Shown here: in pieces, positions 25,700-35,081 of the stretch | Layout of the letters: each line of letters opens with the position of its first letter | Position numbering within the stretch: position 1 is the first letter of the stretch | NCBI GenBank assembly: GCA_963714965.1 | Contig: CAVQQG010000002.1 | Coordinates: 1,240,001-1,304,000, forward strand | Direction: 5' to 3' | Origin: CAJQPP01 sp963714965 | Lineage (GTDB): Bacteria > Planctomycetota > Planctomycetia > Pirellulales > Pirellulaceae | DNA: 64,000 nt | Notes under the pieces: generated by a model | Databases searched by the model: none | Told to the model about the DNA's origin: nothing | What the model saw: the letters and a program-made list of their open reading frames with translations, nothing else | Position numbers and translations under genes: made by a program

Positions 25700-28111
25700 C
25701 TAGTTGGCCAGCCATTTCACGTCGTATTCGTCGTCCAGCTTTTCGAACCAGTCCCGGTACATTTCCCGCAGCTGGTTTTGGTACAGCTGGCTCAACCCCG
25801 CCCCCACTCCCTGATTGGCGGACAGTGATTCGAAAAACAACGCCTCCAGTTCCTCGCGGGTTCGTGGATCACGCCGGATCGGCTGGATCACAAACACGTT
25901 TTCCCGCAACGCATCGGTGGCGATACCCGCCTGGCCGGGTTCGGTGGAAAACGCGGTTTTCATAAACTCTTCGCCCGGTCGAATGTTGCCCGGCAAAACC
26001 GGGAACAAACTGGTTTGGGTATGCCAGGTAAAGTCCCCGGTATTTTTTGCCTGACCTGGATTGCGTTCCGTCAATGATTGACCGGAGGCGTTTAGCTGTT
26101 CGGCAACTTCGGCGGCCGCGGCGGTGGCCAGTTCGAGTGCCCGCTCGCGTTTCCAGAATTGTTCGACATCGTCCCTGGCTTCGGTGAACTCCGGGATCTC
26201 CGGGTTCTTTTTCTCCTCGACAAACACGACATGCAGGTTGGGCCGGAAATATTCTTCGTAGTTCTCGGGTCGCCAGGTCTCCAGGCGATAAAACTGGTCG
26301 AACAGCAGATTGGAAATCTGGATATCGCGTTTCTGAACGCCGAAGACCGATGGAACCTCGACCGAAACCATGGTCTTGCCCATCTCGGTATCTTCAAACT
26401 CCAGTTGGCTGCACAAATCGGCGTGCTGGTATTTCAGCCGGTATTTGGCGGCGACGGCTGCGGCATCGATCGGATCCGGTTCGGGTTCCCGTTCGTCGAC
26501 GGGCAGGTCTTTGGTCTGGTGCCACATTTCAAAATCCACACCGTAATCACCGATATCCGCGGTGGCGTCGGTAATGGCCTGGGTCATGGCATCCATGGCG
26601 GGTTTGCCGGCCAGCCGGGTCCGGATGCCATCCGACACGAATTCGTCGAGCGGTCGGGTTCGCATCTGGATCGGCGACTCCAGATCGAGTCCCGGCGGGC
26701 TATCCTGCTGATCCATGGCCGGTTCAACGGGCGGCTGGACGGGAACGGACAACTCATCCGGTTGCGCCGTGGCCGAGTTCGGATCGTTTGTCTGGTTCTC
26801 CGTCTGCGGGTCGGCCGCCATCTCCGAATTGTCCGATGGCTGGCCGGTCCCGCTGCCCGATTCGGTTTCCCGCGCGGGGGTGCCGGTTTCGTCTTGCTCA
26901 AACGCGGTGCCGGATTTGGGGATGGGGCTGGATACCAGTCTGGCGGGAATGCCTGGCGAAGCGGGGTACTGGCTGGACTGCGTCGGCTCGCGACCGTCGT
27001 CGTCGTCCGTTGGCGGCTCATCGGAGCTGCCTCCGTCATTCGGGTCGTCCGGTGCCGAGGGAGCGGTCTCGTCCCCGGGCGCCGGGGTCGGCGCTTCGCC
27101 GGACTCGGATTCCGGGATCAGCATATCATCCAGGGTGGGAGGTGGATCATCGCCGTCCAGGTTGTCCTGGTTATTGTCCTGCGGCACGATTTCGGTGACC
27201 AGCGGATCATTGATGGCGACCAGTCGATCGTATTCTGCCTGAATTTCCTCGGGTGTAATGGCCAATTTGGCCCGTTCAAGGAATTCTCCGTAGTCGGCGG
27301 TCAGCATGGTTATTGACAGTTTCCGTGGTCGTTTGAATCCGGGTCGTTCTCCGGCGACGTCCGGGTACTCGTACTTGCCGGCTTCGTACAGGGTTCGTAA
27401 TTCGCTGTTGGAGGGCGATTCGGTAACCTTGGCGATGTAATCTTCAACCGGAAAGGCCATGATCTCGCACTCGGTTCTGGTCTCCATCTTCAGGAAATCC
27501 TGCCAGGCTTCGGTCAGGGATGGACTAAAGGGAATCCCGGATTCCATCATCAGGTTGACCTGTTCGATCGCCAGTTCGTTTTTCAGTTGTTCGCGAATTT
27601 CGATAAAGTCAACGGAGTTGTTGAAAAAGTCGGTGCAAAATCCGTCCATGTCCCGTTGCGACAGATTCTGGTCATCCGCCAGATTGCGGAGGTAACTCAT
27701 TACGGCTTCGTTGCTGACCTGAATCCCGATCTCTTTGGCCTCCTGCAGGGCCAGAACGCGTTGCATGACCTGTCGATCCATTTGGTCAGGGGAGACACCG
27801 TCATACATCGGCGTCAGCATGCGTGCCCGGGGCTGGTAAAACCTGCCCCGCTGTTCCAGCATGGATTGCTGCAATTGCTGCAGAAAATTCATGGTGCGGA
27901 AGTGGCGATACCGCATATTGGAAATATCGCCGTTGGTGAATGTTCCGCCGCGCCACTCAACGACCGGGGTTTCCTGGGACGCATTGCCGACCCCTCTGGG
28001 CGTCAGGGAGTACATGACGCTGCCGAGGCCAAAGGAGGCCATCAGCAATACACCAAATACGACCAGCATGCCTTTTTGATTGCGGCGAAACCAGCTTAGG
28101 GGAGATGCCAT
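25700..28111 (-). CDS. SurA/PpiD-like membrane-anchored chaperone
   Basis: 803 residues with an N-terminal anchor (residues ~14-36, MLVVFGVLLMASFGLGSV) after a short basic cytoplasmic tail. Residues ~55-230 resemble the SurA/PpiD N-terminal region (NGDISNMRYRH, VMQRVLALQEAKEIGI, NEAVMSYLRN). An acidic, Pro/Ser/Thr-rich, probably disordered stretch occupies ~305-465. The C-terminal ~250 residues include a second SurA-like helical region (ERALELATAAAAEVAEQL). No parvulin isomerase motif was recognised. The likely role is folding or quality control of exported proteins at the inner membrane. Confidence 0.8.
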   Translation of the reverse strand: MASPLSWFRRNQKGMLVVFGVLLMASFGLGSVMYSLTPRGVGNASQETPVVEWRGGTFTNGDISNMRYRHFRTMNFLQQLQQSMLEQRGRFYQPRARMLTPMYDGVSPDQMDRQVMQRVLALQEAKEIGIQVSNEAVMSYLRNLADDQNLSQRDMDGFCTDFFNNSVDFIEIREQLKNELAIEQVNLMMESGIPFSPSLTEAWQDFLKMETRTECEIMAFPVEDYIAKVTESPSNSELRTLYEAGKYEYPDVAGERPGFKRPRKLSITMLTADYGEFLERAKLAITPEEIQAEYDRLVAINDPLVTEIVPQDNNQDNLDGDDPPPTLDDMLIPESESGEAPTPAPGDETAPSAPDDPNDGGSSDEPPTDDDDGREPTQSSQYPASPGIPARLVSSPIPKSGTAFEQDETGTPARETESGSGTGQPSDNSEMAADPQTENQTNDPNSATAQPDELSVPVQPPVEPAMDQQDSPPGLDLESPIQMRTRPLDEFVSDGIRTRLAGKPAMDAMTQAITDATADIGDYGVDFEMWHQTKDLPVDEREPEPDPIDAAAVAAKYRLKYQHADLCSQLEFEDTEMGKTMVSVEVPSVFGVQKRDIQISNLLFDQFYRLETWRPENYEEYFRPNLHVVFVEEKKNPEIPEFTEARDDVEQFWKRERALELATAAAAEVAEQLNASGQSLTERNPGQAKNTGDFTWHTQTSLFPVLPGNIRPGEEFMKTAFSTEPGQAGIATDALRENVFVIQPIRRDPRTREELEALFFESLSANQGVGAGLSQLYQNQLREMYRDWFEKLDDEYDVKWLAN

Positions 28112-28826
28112 CGAAACGGTCCTGTATCGGTTTGTAATTCAGCCCGACCCGGGCGTGTGGGGTTGACAAGCCCTTGTCGGCGAGATTATCCAAGTTTGAA
28201 ATTGCGGCGGTGCCTGGGGCTGTGGCAGTTGACAATTGGCAGCTCTTCGACGCAACCCCCGCGAATCCCGTGGAGGGGTTGCCGGAACGTTTCGAGCGGT
28301 ATTTCTGCCGGTCAGTGGACTTGCCAATTCCGGGAATCTTTCGCACAACTCAGCAGTACATCGCCAAGTCGAACAGCATCGCCCGGCAACGCTCAATGTT
28401 GATTAATGTCACAACCGCAGTAAAAAATTTTCATCCGTGCGAGTGCGTGTTTGCCGGCCTCCTGTCCCGGTTTGCCCGGGTCGCACCCGGCGGGCGAACC
28501 CGGCGAATAATCGCGCTCCCGAGGCGCGGCTCGCCATGCGGAACACACTCCACCCGGCGAGCAATCCCGCCAATCGATCGATTAACTACCAGGATTCACC
28601 GGGTACAACAGCGGCACCGGCCGAGTCCCGCCAATATGCCTGATTTTAGGATTCATCGCCGCAAGTTCAATCCCAGTCAGGACCAGCGAAACTGCGGGCC
28701 TCCTGCCGCCGGCGACGGCCGGGGGCACCGGCTTCCCTACGTTGGCCGTTGGCCCCGGTTGGGCCGACCCCGGTCCAGCGGCTCCGGCCAGGGGACGCGA
28801 CATTACCGAACACCGCCAGAGACAAC
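28112..28826. other. Divergent intergenic region
   Basis: 715 bp between the SurA-like gene and topoisomerase III. An open frame from 28174 overlaps the start of the topoisomerase gene, but its composition (Arg/Pro-rich, no motif) points to chance. A TTGACA at about 28163 could be a -35 box; no good -10 follows at the right distance. Confidence 0.35.
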
Positions 28827-31556
28827 ATGTCCAAATTTCTGATCATCGCCGAAAAGCCCAGTGTGGCCACCGATCTGGCCCGAGTGCTGGGCAAACTGCC
28901 CGAACTCGGCAAATTCGAGAAAAAGAAGGATTACTTCGAAAACGACCGGGGCTTTGTCTCCTCGGCGATCGGGCACCTGGTGGAACTGAAAATGCCGCTG
29001 ACCCGGGAGGGCAAAAAGCTTCCCTGGGGCATGAAACACCTGCCGGTTCTGCCCAACCGGTTTGAACTGCAGCCGATTGAAAAGAGTGAATCGCGGTTCA
29101 AACTGCTGTTGCGGCTGTTGAAGAAAAAGGACGTCGACACGGTGGTTAATGCCTGTGATGCCGGACGCGAAGGCGAATTGATCTTTCGCTACCTGCTGGA
29201 ACTGGCGGATCTGGACAAACCGGTTCGGGTGAAACGGATGTGGATGCAGTCGATGACCGACGGGGCCATCCGGGACGCCTGGGAACATTTGCGGGATGAT
29301 GAGGAAATGAAGCCTTTGGCGGATGCCGCCATGTGCCGCAGCGAAAGCGACTGGCTGATCGGCCTGAACGGGACGCGGGCCCTGACGGCCTTCAATTCCC
29401 GGAACGGCGGATTCAATGTGACGACGGCTGGCCGCGTACAGACGCCGACGCTCGTGATTTTGACCGAACGGGAAAAGGAAATTCGCAGCTTCGTGCCCCG
29501 GACCTATTATGAAGTGCATGCGCATTTCGCGGTCGCGGCCGGCGGGTACGGCGGGCGCTGGTATCGCGAAGATTTTCAGAAAGATGAAACGGATGACCAG
29601 CTGAAAGCGGAGCGTATCTGGACGCTGGAAGAGGCCGAGGCGATCAAGGCGCGGTGCACCGGCCAGACGGGTGTGGTCCACGAAACCAAAAAACCCACCA
29701 AACAGGCTCCGCCCCTGCTGTTCGACCTCACCAGCCTGCAGCGGGAAGCCGGTAACAAGCACGGATTCAGCGCCCGGCGCACCTTGCAACTGGCCCAGGC
29801 CCTGTACGACCGCTACAAACTGCTGACCTACCCCCGAACCGATTCGAAGTACCTGCCCGAAGATTATCTGGATACCGTTCGCGCGACGATCCGGAAGTTT
29901 TCCGTCGGCACGACCAGTGCTGCCTTTTCGGAAGACTATCAGCGACATGGCAAGTGGATTGTCGACAACGATCGTGTAACGCCCACCAAACGCGTCTTTA
30001 ACACTGCCAGGGTCAGCGATCACTTTGCGATCATCCCCACGGACAAGATTCCGACGGGTAAACTGGATGAAGACGCGCGGAAAGTTTACAACCTGGTCGT
30101 CCAGCGATTTTTGGCCATCTTTTTCCCGCATGCCGAGTTCGAGGTCACGCGTCGCATTACCCGAATTGATCAGGACAGTTTCCGGACCGACGGCCGTGTC
30201 CTCGTGGTACCCGGGTACCTGGCGGTTTACGGCCGAACCGCTGGCGGATCTGGCGAAAAAGGCGAAATGGTAGCTGTTCAGGACGGTGAAGCGGCGCTGG
30301 CCGAGTCGGTTGATCTGCGGGTGGAAGAGACGCGACCGCCGGCCCGTTACAACGACAGTACGCTGCTGTCGGCCATGGAAACCGCCGGGAAACGGGTTGA
30401 CGATGAAGAATTGCGGGACGCCATGAGCGAACGCGGGCTGGGAACGCCGGCCACCCGGGCTTCCATCATCGAGAACCTGATTCGCCAAAAATACGTGTTT
30501 CGCGACGATCGCAACAAACGTGATCTGGTCGTTTCCAACAAGGGCATTGCCCTGGTCGAATTGCTGGATGAAATCGGGATCACCACGATCGCTTCCCCCG
30601 AACTGACCGGTGAATGGGAGCACAAACTGAAAGAAATGGAACACGGACGACTCGGGCGCGACCAGTTTATGAACGAGATTCGGGAATTGGCCAGCCGGAT
30701 CGTGGAACAAACCCGAGACTTTACCAATGAGATCGTGAATCGACCCTTTCCCGATTTGCTGGCGCCCTGTCCGGAATGCCAGGGACAGGTGCATCGCCAA
30801 ACCGACGGGTTGTTTGAATGCCGGAACGAGGAATGCCCCTTCCGCCTGAAAAAACACATTGCCAGCCACACGTTAACCGAGGACGAGGCCCGGGAATTGA
30901 TGACGCATCGGCGGGTCGGACCGATCGAAACCTTTAAAAACCGGTTTGGTCAGCCATTCGCCGCCTCGCTGGTGCTGGGCAAGGAAAAACGCAGCTGGAA
31001 GGTCAATTTTGAATTCGAGGCGGACGACGATCGCGAAGATGAACTGAGCAATCTGAGCGACGACCAGTTGTTGTGTGAGGCTCCGTTGCTGGACGGTGGA
31101 ACTGAACGGATCAAGGTGTATGAAACCGATCGGGCTTTTCTGGCCCCCCAAATGGCCCGGGACGTCGACGAACGGGGAGTGCGTATCAGCAAGACCATTC
31201 TGCAAAAGGAGATTCCGGTTGAGCAGGCCAGAAAACTGTTCGTCGAGGGCAAAACGGACCTGATGCCCGGGTTCCTGTCGAAAAAGGGACGCCGCTTCGC
31301 CGCTCATCTGACCCTGGACCGCCAGACGGGCAAGCTCGGCTTTGAATTTGCCCCGCGAAAATCGGCCAAACCGAAAAAAGATTCCGAGGCCGCCGATGCG
31401 GAAGCGGGTGACGAAACGGACGGCGACGCGAAGCCAGCTGCCCAGGATCCAAAACAGTCCGGCAAGCGAGCGACTCGGAAACAGTCCGCTGCAAAAAAAT
31501 CGACCCGGAAAAAATCGACTCCAAAAAAATCGGCCGACAAGAATGCCGGTCCCTGA
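28827..31556 (+). CDS. topB: DNA topoisomerase III
   Basis: 909 residues from the ATG at 28827, where the Toprim domain starts (SKFLIIAEKPSVATDLARVL); an upstream in-frame ATG at 28749 adds unlike sequence. The metal site is VNACDAGREGELIF (~111) and the active-site Tyr is in LLTYPRTDSKYL (~337). TTAGRVQTPTL and GLGTPATRASIIE complete the type IA core. A Cys4-like ribbon (CPECQGQ ... CRNEEC) lies near 650. Two Toprim_Crpt-type repeats (ENRFGQPFAAS-like, KKGRRFAAHLTL) follow. The last ~60 residues are Lys/Ser/Thr-rich. Type IA enzymes unlink single-strand crossings in replication and recombination. The P-loop-free core is complete. Confidence 0.94.
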   Translation: MSKFLIIAEKPSVATDLARVLGKLPELGKFEKKKDYFENDRGFVSSAIGHLVELKMPLTREGKKLPWGMKHLPVLPNRFELQPIEKSESRFKLLLRLLKKKDVDTVVNACDAGREGELIFRYLLELADLDKPVRVKRMWMQSMTDGAIRDAWEHLRDDEEMKPLADAAMCRSESDWLIGLNGTRALTAFNSRNGGFNVTTAGRVQTPTLVILTEREKEIRSFVPRTYYEVHAHFAVAAGGYGGRWYREDFQKDETDDQLKAERIWTLEEAEAIKARCTGQTGVVHETKKPTKQAPPLLFDLTSLQREAGNKHGFSARRTLQLAQALYDRYKLLTYPRTDSKYLPEDYLDTVRATIRKFSVGTTSAAFSEDYQRHGKWIVDNDRVTPTKRVFNTARVSDHFAIIPTDKIPTGKLDEDARKVYNLVVQRFLAIFFPHAEFEVTRRITRIDQDSFRTDGRVLVVPGYLAVYGRTAGGSGEKGEMVAVQDGEAALAESVDLRVEETRPPARYNDSTLLSAMETAGKRVDDEELRDAMSERGLGTPATRASIIENLIRQKYVFRDDRNKRDLVVSNKGIALVELLDEIGITTIASPELTGEWEHKLKEMEHGRLGRDQFMNEIRELASRIVEQTRDFTNEIVNRPFPDLLAPCPECQGQVHRQTDGLFECRNEECPFRLKKHIASHTLTEDEARELMTHRRVGPIETFKNRFGQPFAASLVLGKEKRSWKVNFEFEADDDREDELSNLSDDQLLCEAPLLDGGTERIKVYETDRAFLAPQMARDVDERGVRISKTILQKEIPVEQARKLFVEGKTDLMPGFLSKKGRRFAAHLTLDRQTGKLGFEFAPRKSAKPKKDSEAADAEAGDETDGDAKPAAQDPKQSGKRATRKQSAAKKSTRKKSTPKKSADKNAGP

Positions 31557-31660
31557 CCGTCGGTGGTGGCACCCGCGAGGCTACCGACCGATGCAACCGC
31601 TCGCGGCACCCGTCGCCCGGCAGACCGGGCACGACCGGGCCAGAACAACAGCAGTCCCAC

Positions 31661-31696
31661 AAAAAAAGCCGCGGTTTAATATCCGCGGCTTTTTTT
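31661..31696. terminator. Bidirectional intrinsic terminator between topB and the HU gene
   Basis: A perfect 14-bp inverted repeat, AAAAAAAGCCGCGG and its complement, with the 8-base loop TTTAATAT. T7 on either strand makes it usable for both convergent genes. Confidence 0.9.
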
Positions 31697-31714
31697 GATT
31701 CGAACTCGGGTAAA

Positions 31715-31834
31715 CCACCCAATGGCGGGCCACCCAATGGCGGGCCACCTGATGGCGGGCCACCTGATGGCGGGCCACCTGATGGCGGGCCACCTGATGG
31801 CGGGCCAACGGATGGCGGGCCAACGGATGGCGGG
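31715..31834 (-). repeat. 15-bp tandem repeat array directly behind the HU stop codon
   Basis: Eight complete 15-base units (CCACCTGATGGCGGG and variants CCACCC.., CCAACG..) plus a partial ninth. They fill the gap between the HU stop codon (31844-31846) and the terminator. In the HU frame the units would encode a Pro-Ala-Ile-Arg-Trp pentapeptide with no stop inside the array, so the array could be an abandoned or read-through C-terminal extension. Units change in blocks (2 + 4 + 2), as expected from stepwise duplication. Confidence 0.9.
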
Positions 31835-31843
31835 CAAACGGGA

Positions 31844-32170
31844 CTAGCCGACCATGTCCTTGAGGCCCTTGAGCGGACGAATCTTGACTTGCTTGCTGGC
31901 AGGTCGGGGCTTGGCCCAGACCATTTCGCCGGTACCAGGGTTGCGAACCTGACGCTTGGGCAAAGCCGGTTTGTTGCGGACCACAATCTTGCACAGACCC
32001 GGAATCGTAAACATTCCGGCGCTGGCCCGACCAGCAATGTTTTTCTCGATTTCGGTCGTCAGGGCTTCCAGAACGCTGGTGACTTCCTTCTTGGACAGTC
32101 CAGTGGCTTCCGCCAAATTGTTGAGGATCTCTGATTTTGTCGGTGGCTTGGCACCATCTTTTTTCGCCAT
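31844..32170 (-). CDS. HU-family DNA-binding protein
   Basis: 108 residues with a strong AAGGAG box before the ATG. It begins with KPPTKSEILNNLAEATGLSKKEV, the helical dimerisation part of HU. The DNA-clamping arm follows as VVRNKPALPKRQVRNPGTGE, containing the conserved RNP-like turn. HU bends DNA and compacts the nucleoid. The protein is slightly longer than the usual 90 residues at both ends. A 15-bp tandem array follows the stop immediately. Confidence 0.93.
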   Translation of the reverse strand: MAKKDGAKPPTKSEILNNLAEATGLSKKEVTSVLEALTTEIEKNIAGRASAGMFTIPGLCKIVVRNKPALPKRQVRNPGTGEMVWAKPRPASKQVKIRPLKGLKDMVG

Positions 32171-32669
32171 AGGTTTCTCCTTGCTACAAGTTCCGGGCGT
32201 TGCGTTAAGTTAATTGCCGCACATGTGTCGAGTGATTTCGTTGGGCTTTCCGGCCGGATTGCCAGCATCGGGGTCACGGCCAACGATTGAGAAATTAAGT
32301 TCCAAAGCGGGCAAAATTACAATGGGAGGAACCACCCAAATCCCGCAAAAACCGGCATTTTTTGTGAATTCCGGTCGAAAACTCCAATAAATCAGGGGGA
32401 AAACGCGTGGTTCGGGTCGTCGGACTCGCCAAAACCACGGTTTTTTCAGGTTGGAACTCCCTGTTTCGGGCAGGCGTTTTTCCGGGCAAAGGCCTCGTTG
32501 GCATCGCGCCGCGGACGGGAACGTTTTCATAAATTACGGAAACGGGTCGCCGTTCCGATCCCCGCATCGGCGGCGATCGTGTTTCAACTTCCGCCGGAAC
32601 GATCAATAATGATTGCTCCCGCGCACCCCGCCATCACCGATCCCGAGTTTGCCCGCCTGCTGCCGGTTA
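32171..32669. other. Divergent intergenic region upstream of the HU gene
   Basis: 499 bp between divergent genes. Several A/T-rich patches occur on the HU side, but no confident promoter. No gene is seen. Confidence 0.35.
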
Positions 32670-35081
32670 ATGTTTGCCAAAATACCAGAATTCCCGAATC
32701 TTCGAATGCTGTCAGCGGCGATGGCGGCCGTTGTGACGGTGGTGGGAGCGACGTTTGCGGCGACAGCGTGCGGCCAACCGCCGACAACGGACAGCAGCTC
32801 GTGGGAACGGGAAATACGCCCCATCCTGGAAACCGCCTGCCTGGATTGCCATACCGGTCCCGGTGCCGAGGGCAGCCTTGATCTGCAGGGATTTCAAACG
32901 GCCGAGCAGGTCGTTGACCAGCGGCGGTTATGGAAAAAAATTGCGAACCGGGTCCGGGACCGGCAGATGCCGCCGACGGATGGTCCGGACCTGACGGATT
33001 CCGACCGTGGCAAGCTGCTGCGGTGGATCGATCAGGAATTGCCGACGATCCCCTGCCGTCATCCCCATCACGCCGGTTCGGTAACCCTGCGCCGTCTGAC
33101 GCAGCGAGAATACGAAAATACGATCAGGGATTTGTTGGGCGTCGAATATGTCACTGCCAATCGGTTTCCGGCAGATGATGCGGGTTACGGATTTGACAAC
33201 ATCGGTGACGTATTGTCCATTTCTCCAATGCTGCTCGAAAAATATATGGCAGCGGCGGAACAAATCTCCTGGCAGGTAATTGATGATCCGGATCAGTACC
33301 AGATCGACGTTTCGATCGCGGCCCATCAGTTTCCTGCCATTCCAGGCAGTCGGCTGGTCGAGGACAGCCGGTTGTTGACAACCACCGGCACGCTTGCGAT
33401 TCCAATACCGGTTTCCCGCACCGGCAATTACCGGATTGTCATCCGGGCATGGGCACATCAGGCGGGAGATGAGCCGGCCAGGATGGGTGTCTCCGCAGAT
33501 GGCCAAATGCTCAAACAGTTTGACGTGCAAGCTGTGCCGGACGAGGCAGGAACATTTGAACTGGAATGCCACCTGGACGCGGCGGTCGGAAATCTCGAGA
33601 TCACTTTTTTGAATGACTACTACAATCCCGGGGCCGCTGATCCGAAGCAACGCGACCGCAACCTCGGCATTGGCCCGATTCACATCCGCGGTCCACTGGA
33701 CGAACAGCCCGTGTCGCAGCAGGAAAGACATTTCCTGTTTGAATTGCCCGGACCCGAACAAACGGGCGAGCAAGCAGCGCGGACGATCATCAAATTGCAC
33801 GGGTCGCGAGCATGGCGGCGGCCGTTGCAGCCCGCCGAAATCGACGCATTGCTCGAGATCTACCGGTTGGGCAATCGCCATCACGAATCGTTTCAGGGGA
33901 GCATGCAACTGGTGATTCAGGCATTGCTGGTGTCCCCGCATTTTCTGTTCAAGGTGGAAAATGAGGTGGCCAGCGACGGGTCTGCCCGGCATTTGAACGA
34001 TTTTGAGCTGGCAACCGCCATCTCGTATTTTTTGTGGGGCACGATGCCCGACAACCGGCTTTTTCAGCGCGCGACCCGTGGCGAACTGGGCGACCCGCAC
34101 ATCGTGGCCGAGGAAATTGACCGGATGCTGGCCGACCCGAAATCGTATCATCTGGTCGAGAATTTCGGCGGACAATGGCTGCAGTTGCGGGTTCTGGAGC
34201 AGGTCGATCCGGATCCCGGGCGGTTTCCCGAATACCGGCCGGAGTTGCGTGCTGCGATGATCCGGGAGACCCGGATGCTGCTGGATGAAGTCATCCGCGC
34301 GGGAGCGCCGCTGAGCACGCTGCTGAATGCCCGGCATACGTGGTTGAACAGGTCGTTGGCGCAACATTACGGACTGCCTGCCGAAGGGCTTGGCGACGAC
34401 GTGTTTCAGCGAGTTGAGCTTGGCGATTCGCTGCGGGGCGGAATTTTGACCCACGCCAGTTTTTTGACGTTAACTTCCAACCCGACCCGCACGTCGCCGG
34501 TAAAACGGGGCAAATGGGTGCTGGAGAACCTGTTGGCCGATCCGCCGCCGCCGCCGCTTCCGGATGTGCCCCAGCTGGATACCCAGGACGAGCTGACGGG
34601 CAGTTTGCGACAAAGAATGGAACAGCATCGCGCCGATCCGAACTGCGCCGTGTGCCATTACAAAATGGACTCCATCGGATTTGCTCTGGAAAACTTTGAT
34701 GCGATCGGCCGATTCCGTGATTTGGATCCGGCCGGACAATCAATCGATTCCACCGGTCACCTGCCAGGCGGTCAGGAGTTTTCCGGGCCCCGCGAATTGC
34801 AAGCCGCGATTCTGAAACAAAATCATGATGCGTTTGTTCGCTGTGTTGTGGAAAAAATGTTTACGTTTGCCATCGGCCGGGGACCTGTTGCCACGGACGA
34901 TTGCGTTATCGATGCGATTTCGCAGGCCGCGATCAAACACCAGCAAACAGTTCCCCAAATAATTCAGGCTGTCGTCGCCAGCGAACCGTTTCAGTATCGC
35001 AGTCGTCCCGTAACGGCATCATCCGGCGGTAGCCGGGATCGCGCCCCTTCCCAATATCCTGACTCGGGAAACCACCCATGA
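32670..35081 (+). CDS. DUF1592 planctomycete cytochrome-c-like protein
   Basis: 803 residues from the ATG at 32670, chosen because the signal peptide (MLSAAMAAVVTVVGATFAATA) follows closely. Near residue 55 a single heme-binding motif CLDCH marks the planctomycete cytochrome C domain (PF07635). Then come the modules that always travel together: DUF1587 (RRLTQREYENTIRDLLG), DUF1595, DUF1592 (GSARHLNDFELATAISYFLWG), DUF1588 (GGILTHASFLTLTSNPTRTSPVKRG) and DUF1585 (FVRCVVEKMFTFAIGR). The function is unknown; the set is typical of Planctomycetes and some Acidobacteria and Verrucomicrobia. The stop overlaps the DUF1552 start by 4 bases, the usual pairing. Confidence 0.93.
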   Translation: MFAKIPEFPNLRMLSAAMAAVVTVVGATFAATACGQPPTTDSSSWEREIRPILETACLDCHTGPGAEGSLDLQGFQTAEQVVDQRRLWKKIANRVRDRQMPPTDGPDLTDSDRGKLLRWIDQELPTIPCRHPHHAGSVTLRRLTQREYENTIRDLLGVEYVTANRFPADDAGYGFDNIGDVLSISPMLLEKYMAAAEQISWQVIDDPDQYQIDVSIAAHQFPAIPGSRLVEDSRLLTTTGTLAIPIPVSRTGNYRIVIRAWAHQAGDEPARMGVSADGQMLKQFDVQAVPDEAGTFELECHLDAAVGNLEITFLNDYYNPGAADPKQRDRNLGIGPIHIRGPLDEQPVSQQERHFLFELPGPEQTGEQAARTIIKLHGSRAWRRPLQPAEIDALLEIYRLGNRHHESFQGSMQLVIQALLVSPHFLFKVENEVASDGSARHLNDFELATAISYFLWGTMPDNRLFQRATRGELGDPHIVAEEIDRMLADPKSYHLVENFGGQWLQLRVLEQVDPDPGRFPEYRPELRAAMIRETRMLLDEVIRAGAPLSTLLNARHTWLNRSLAQHYGLPAEGLGDDVFQRVELGDSLRGGILTHASFLTLTSNPTRTSPVKRGKWVLENLLADPPPPPLPDVPQLDTQDELTGSLRQRMEQHRADPNCAVCHYKMDSIGFALENFDAIGRFRDLDPAGQSIDSTGHLPGGQEFSGPRELQAAILKQNHDAFVRCVVEKMFTFAIGRGPVATDDCVIDAISQAAIKHQQTVPQIIQAVVASEPFQYRSRPVTASSGGSRDRAPSQYPDSGNHP

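Noticed and set aside
26159..27316. A 385-codon open frame on the plus strand
   Set aside because: Antisense shadow of the SurA-like gene, driven by the low-complexity segment of that gene.
28174..28842. A 222-codon plus-strand frame in front of topB
   Set aside because: Composition is Arg/Pro-rich, it overlaps the well-supported topB start, and no ribosome binding site or motif supports it.
28803..30869. A 688-codon open frame on the minus strand
   Set aside because: It lies antisense to topoisomerase III, which has complete motifs. The antisense frame is open only because of codon bias and has no domain character.
31715..31834. CRISPR array
   Set aside because: The 15-base units are contiguous with no spacers, and no cas gene is present.
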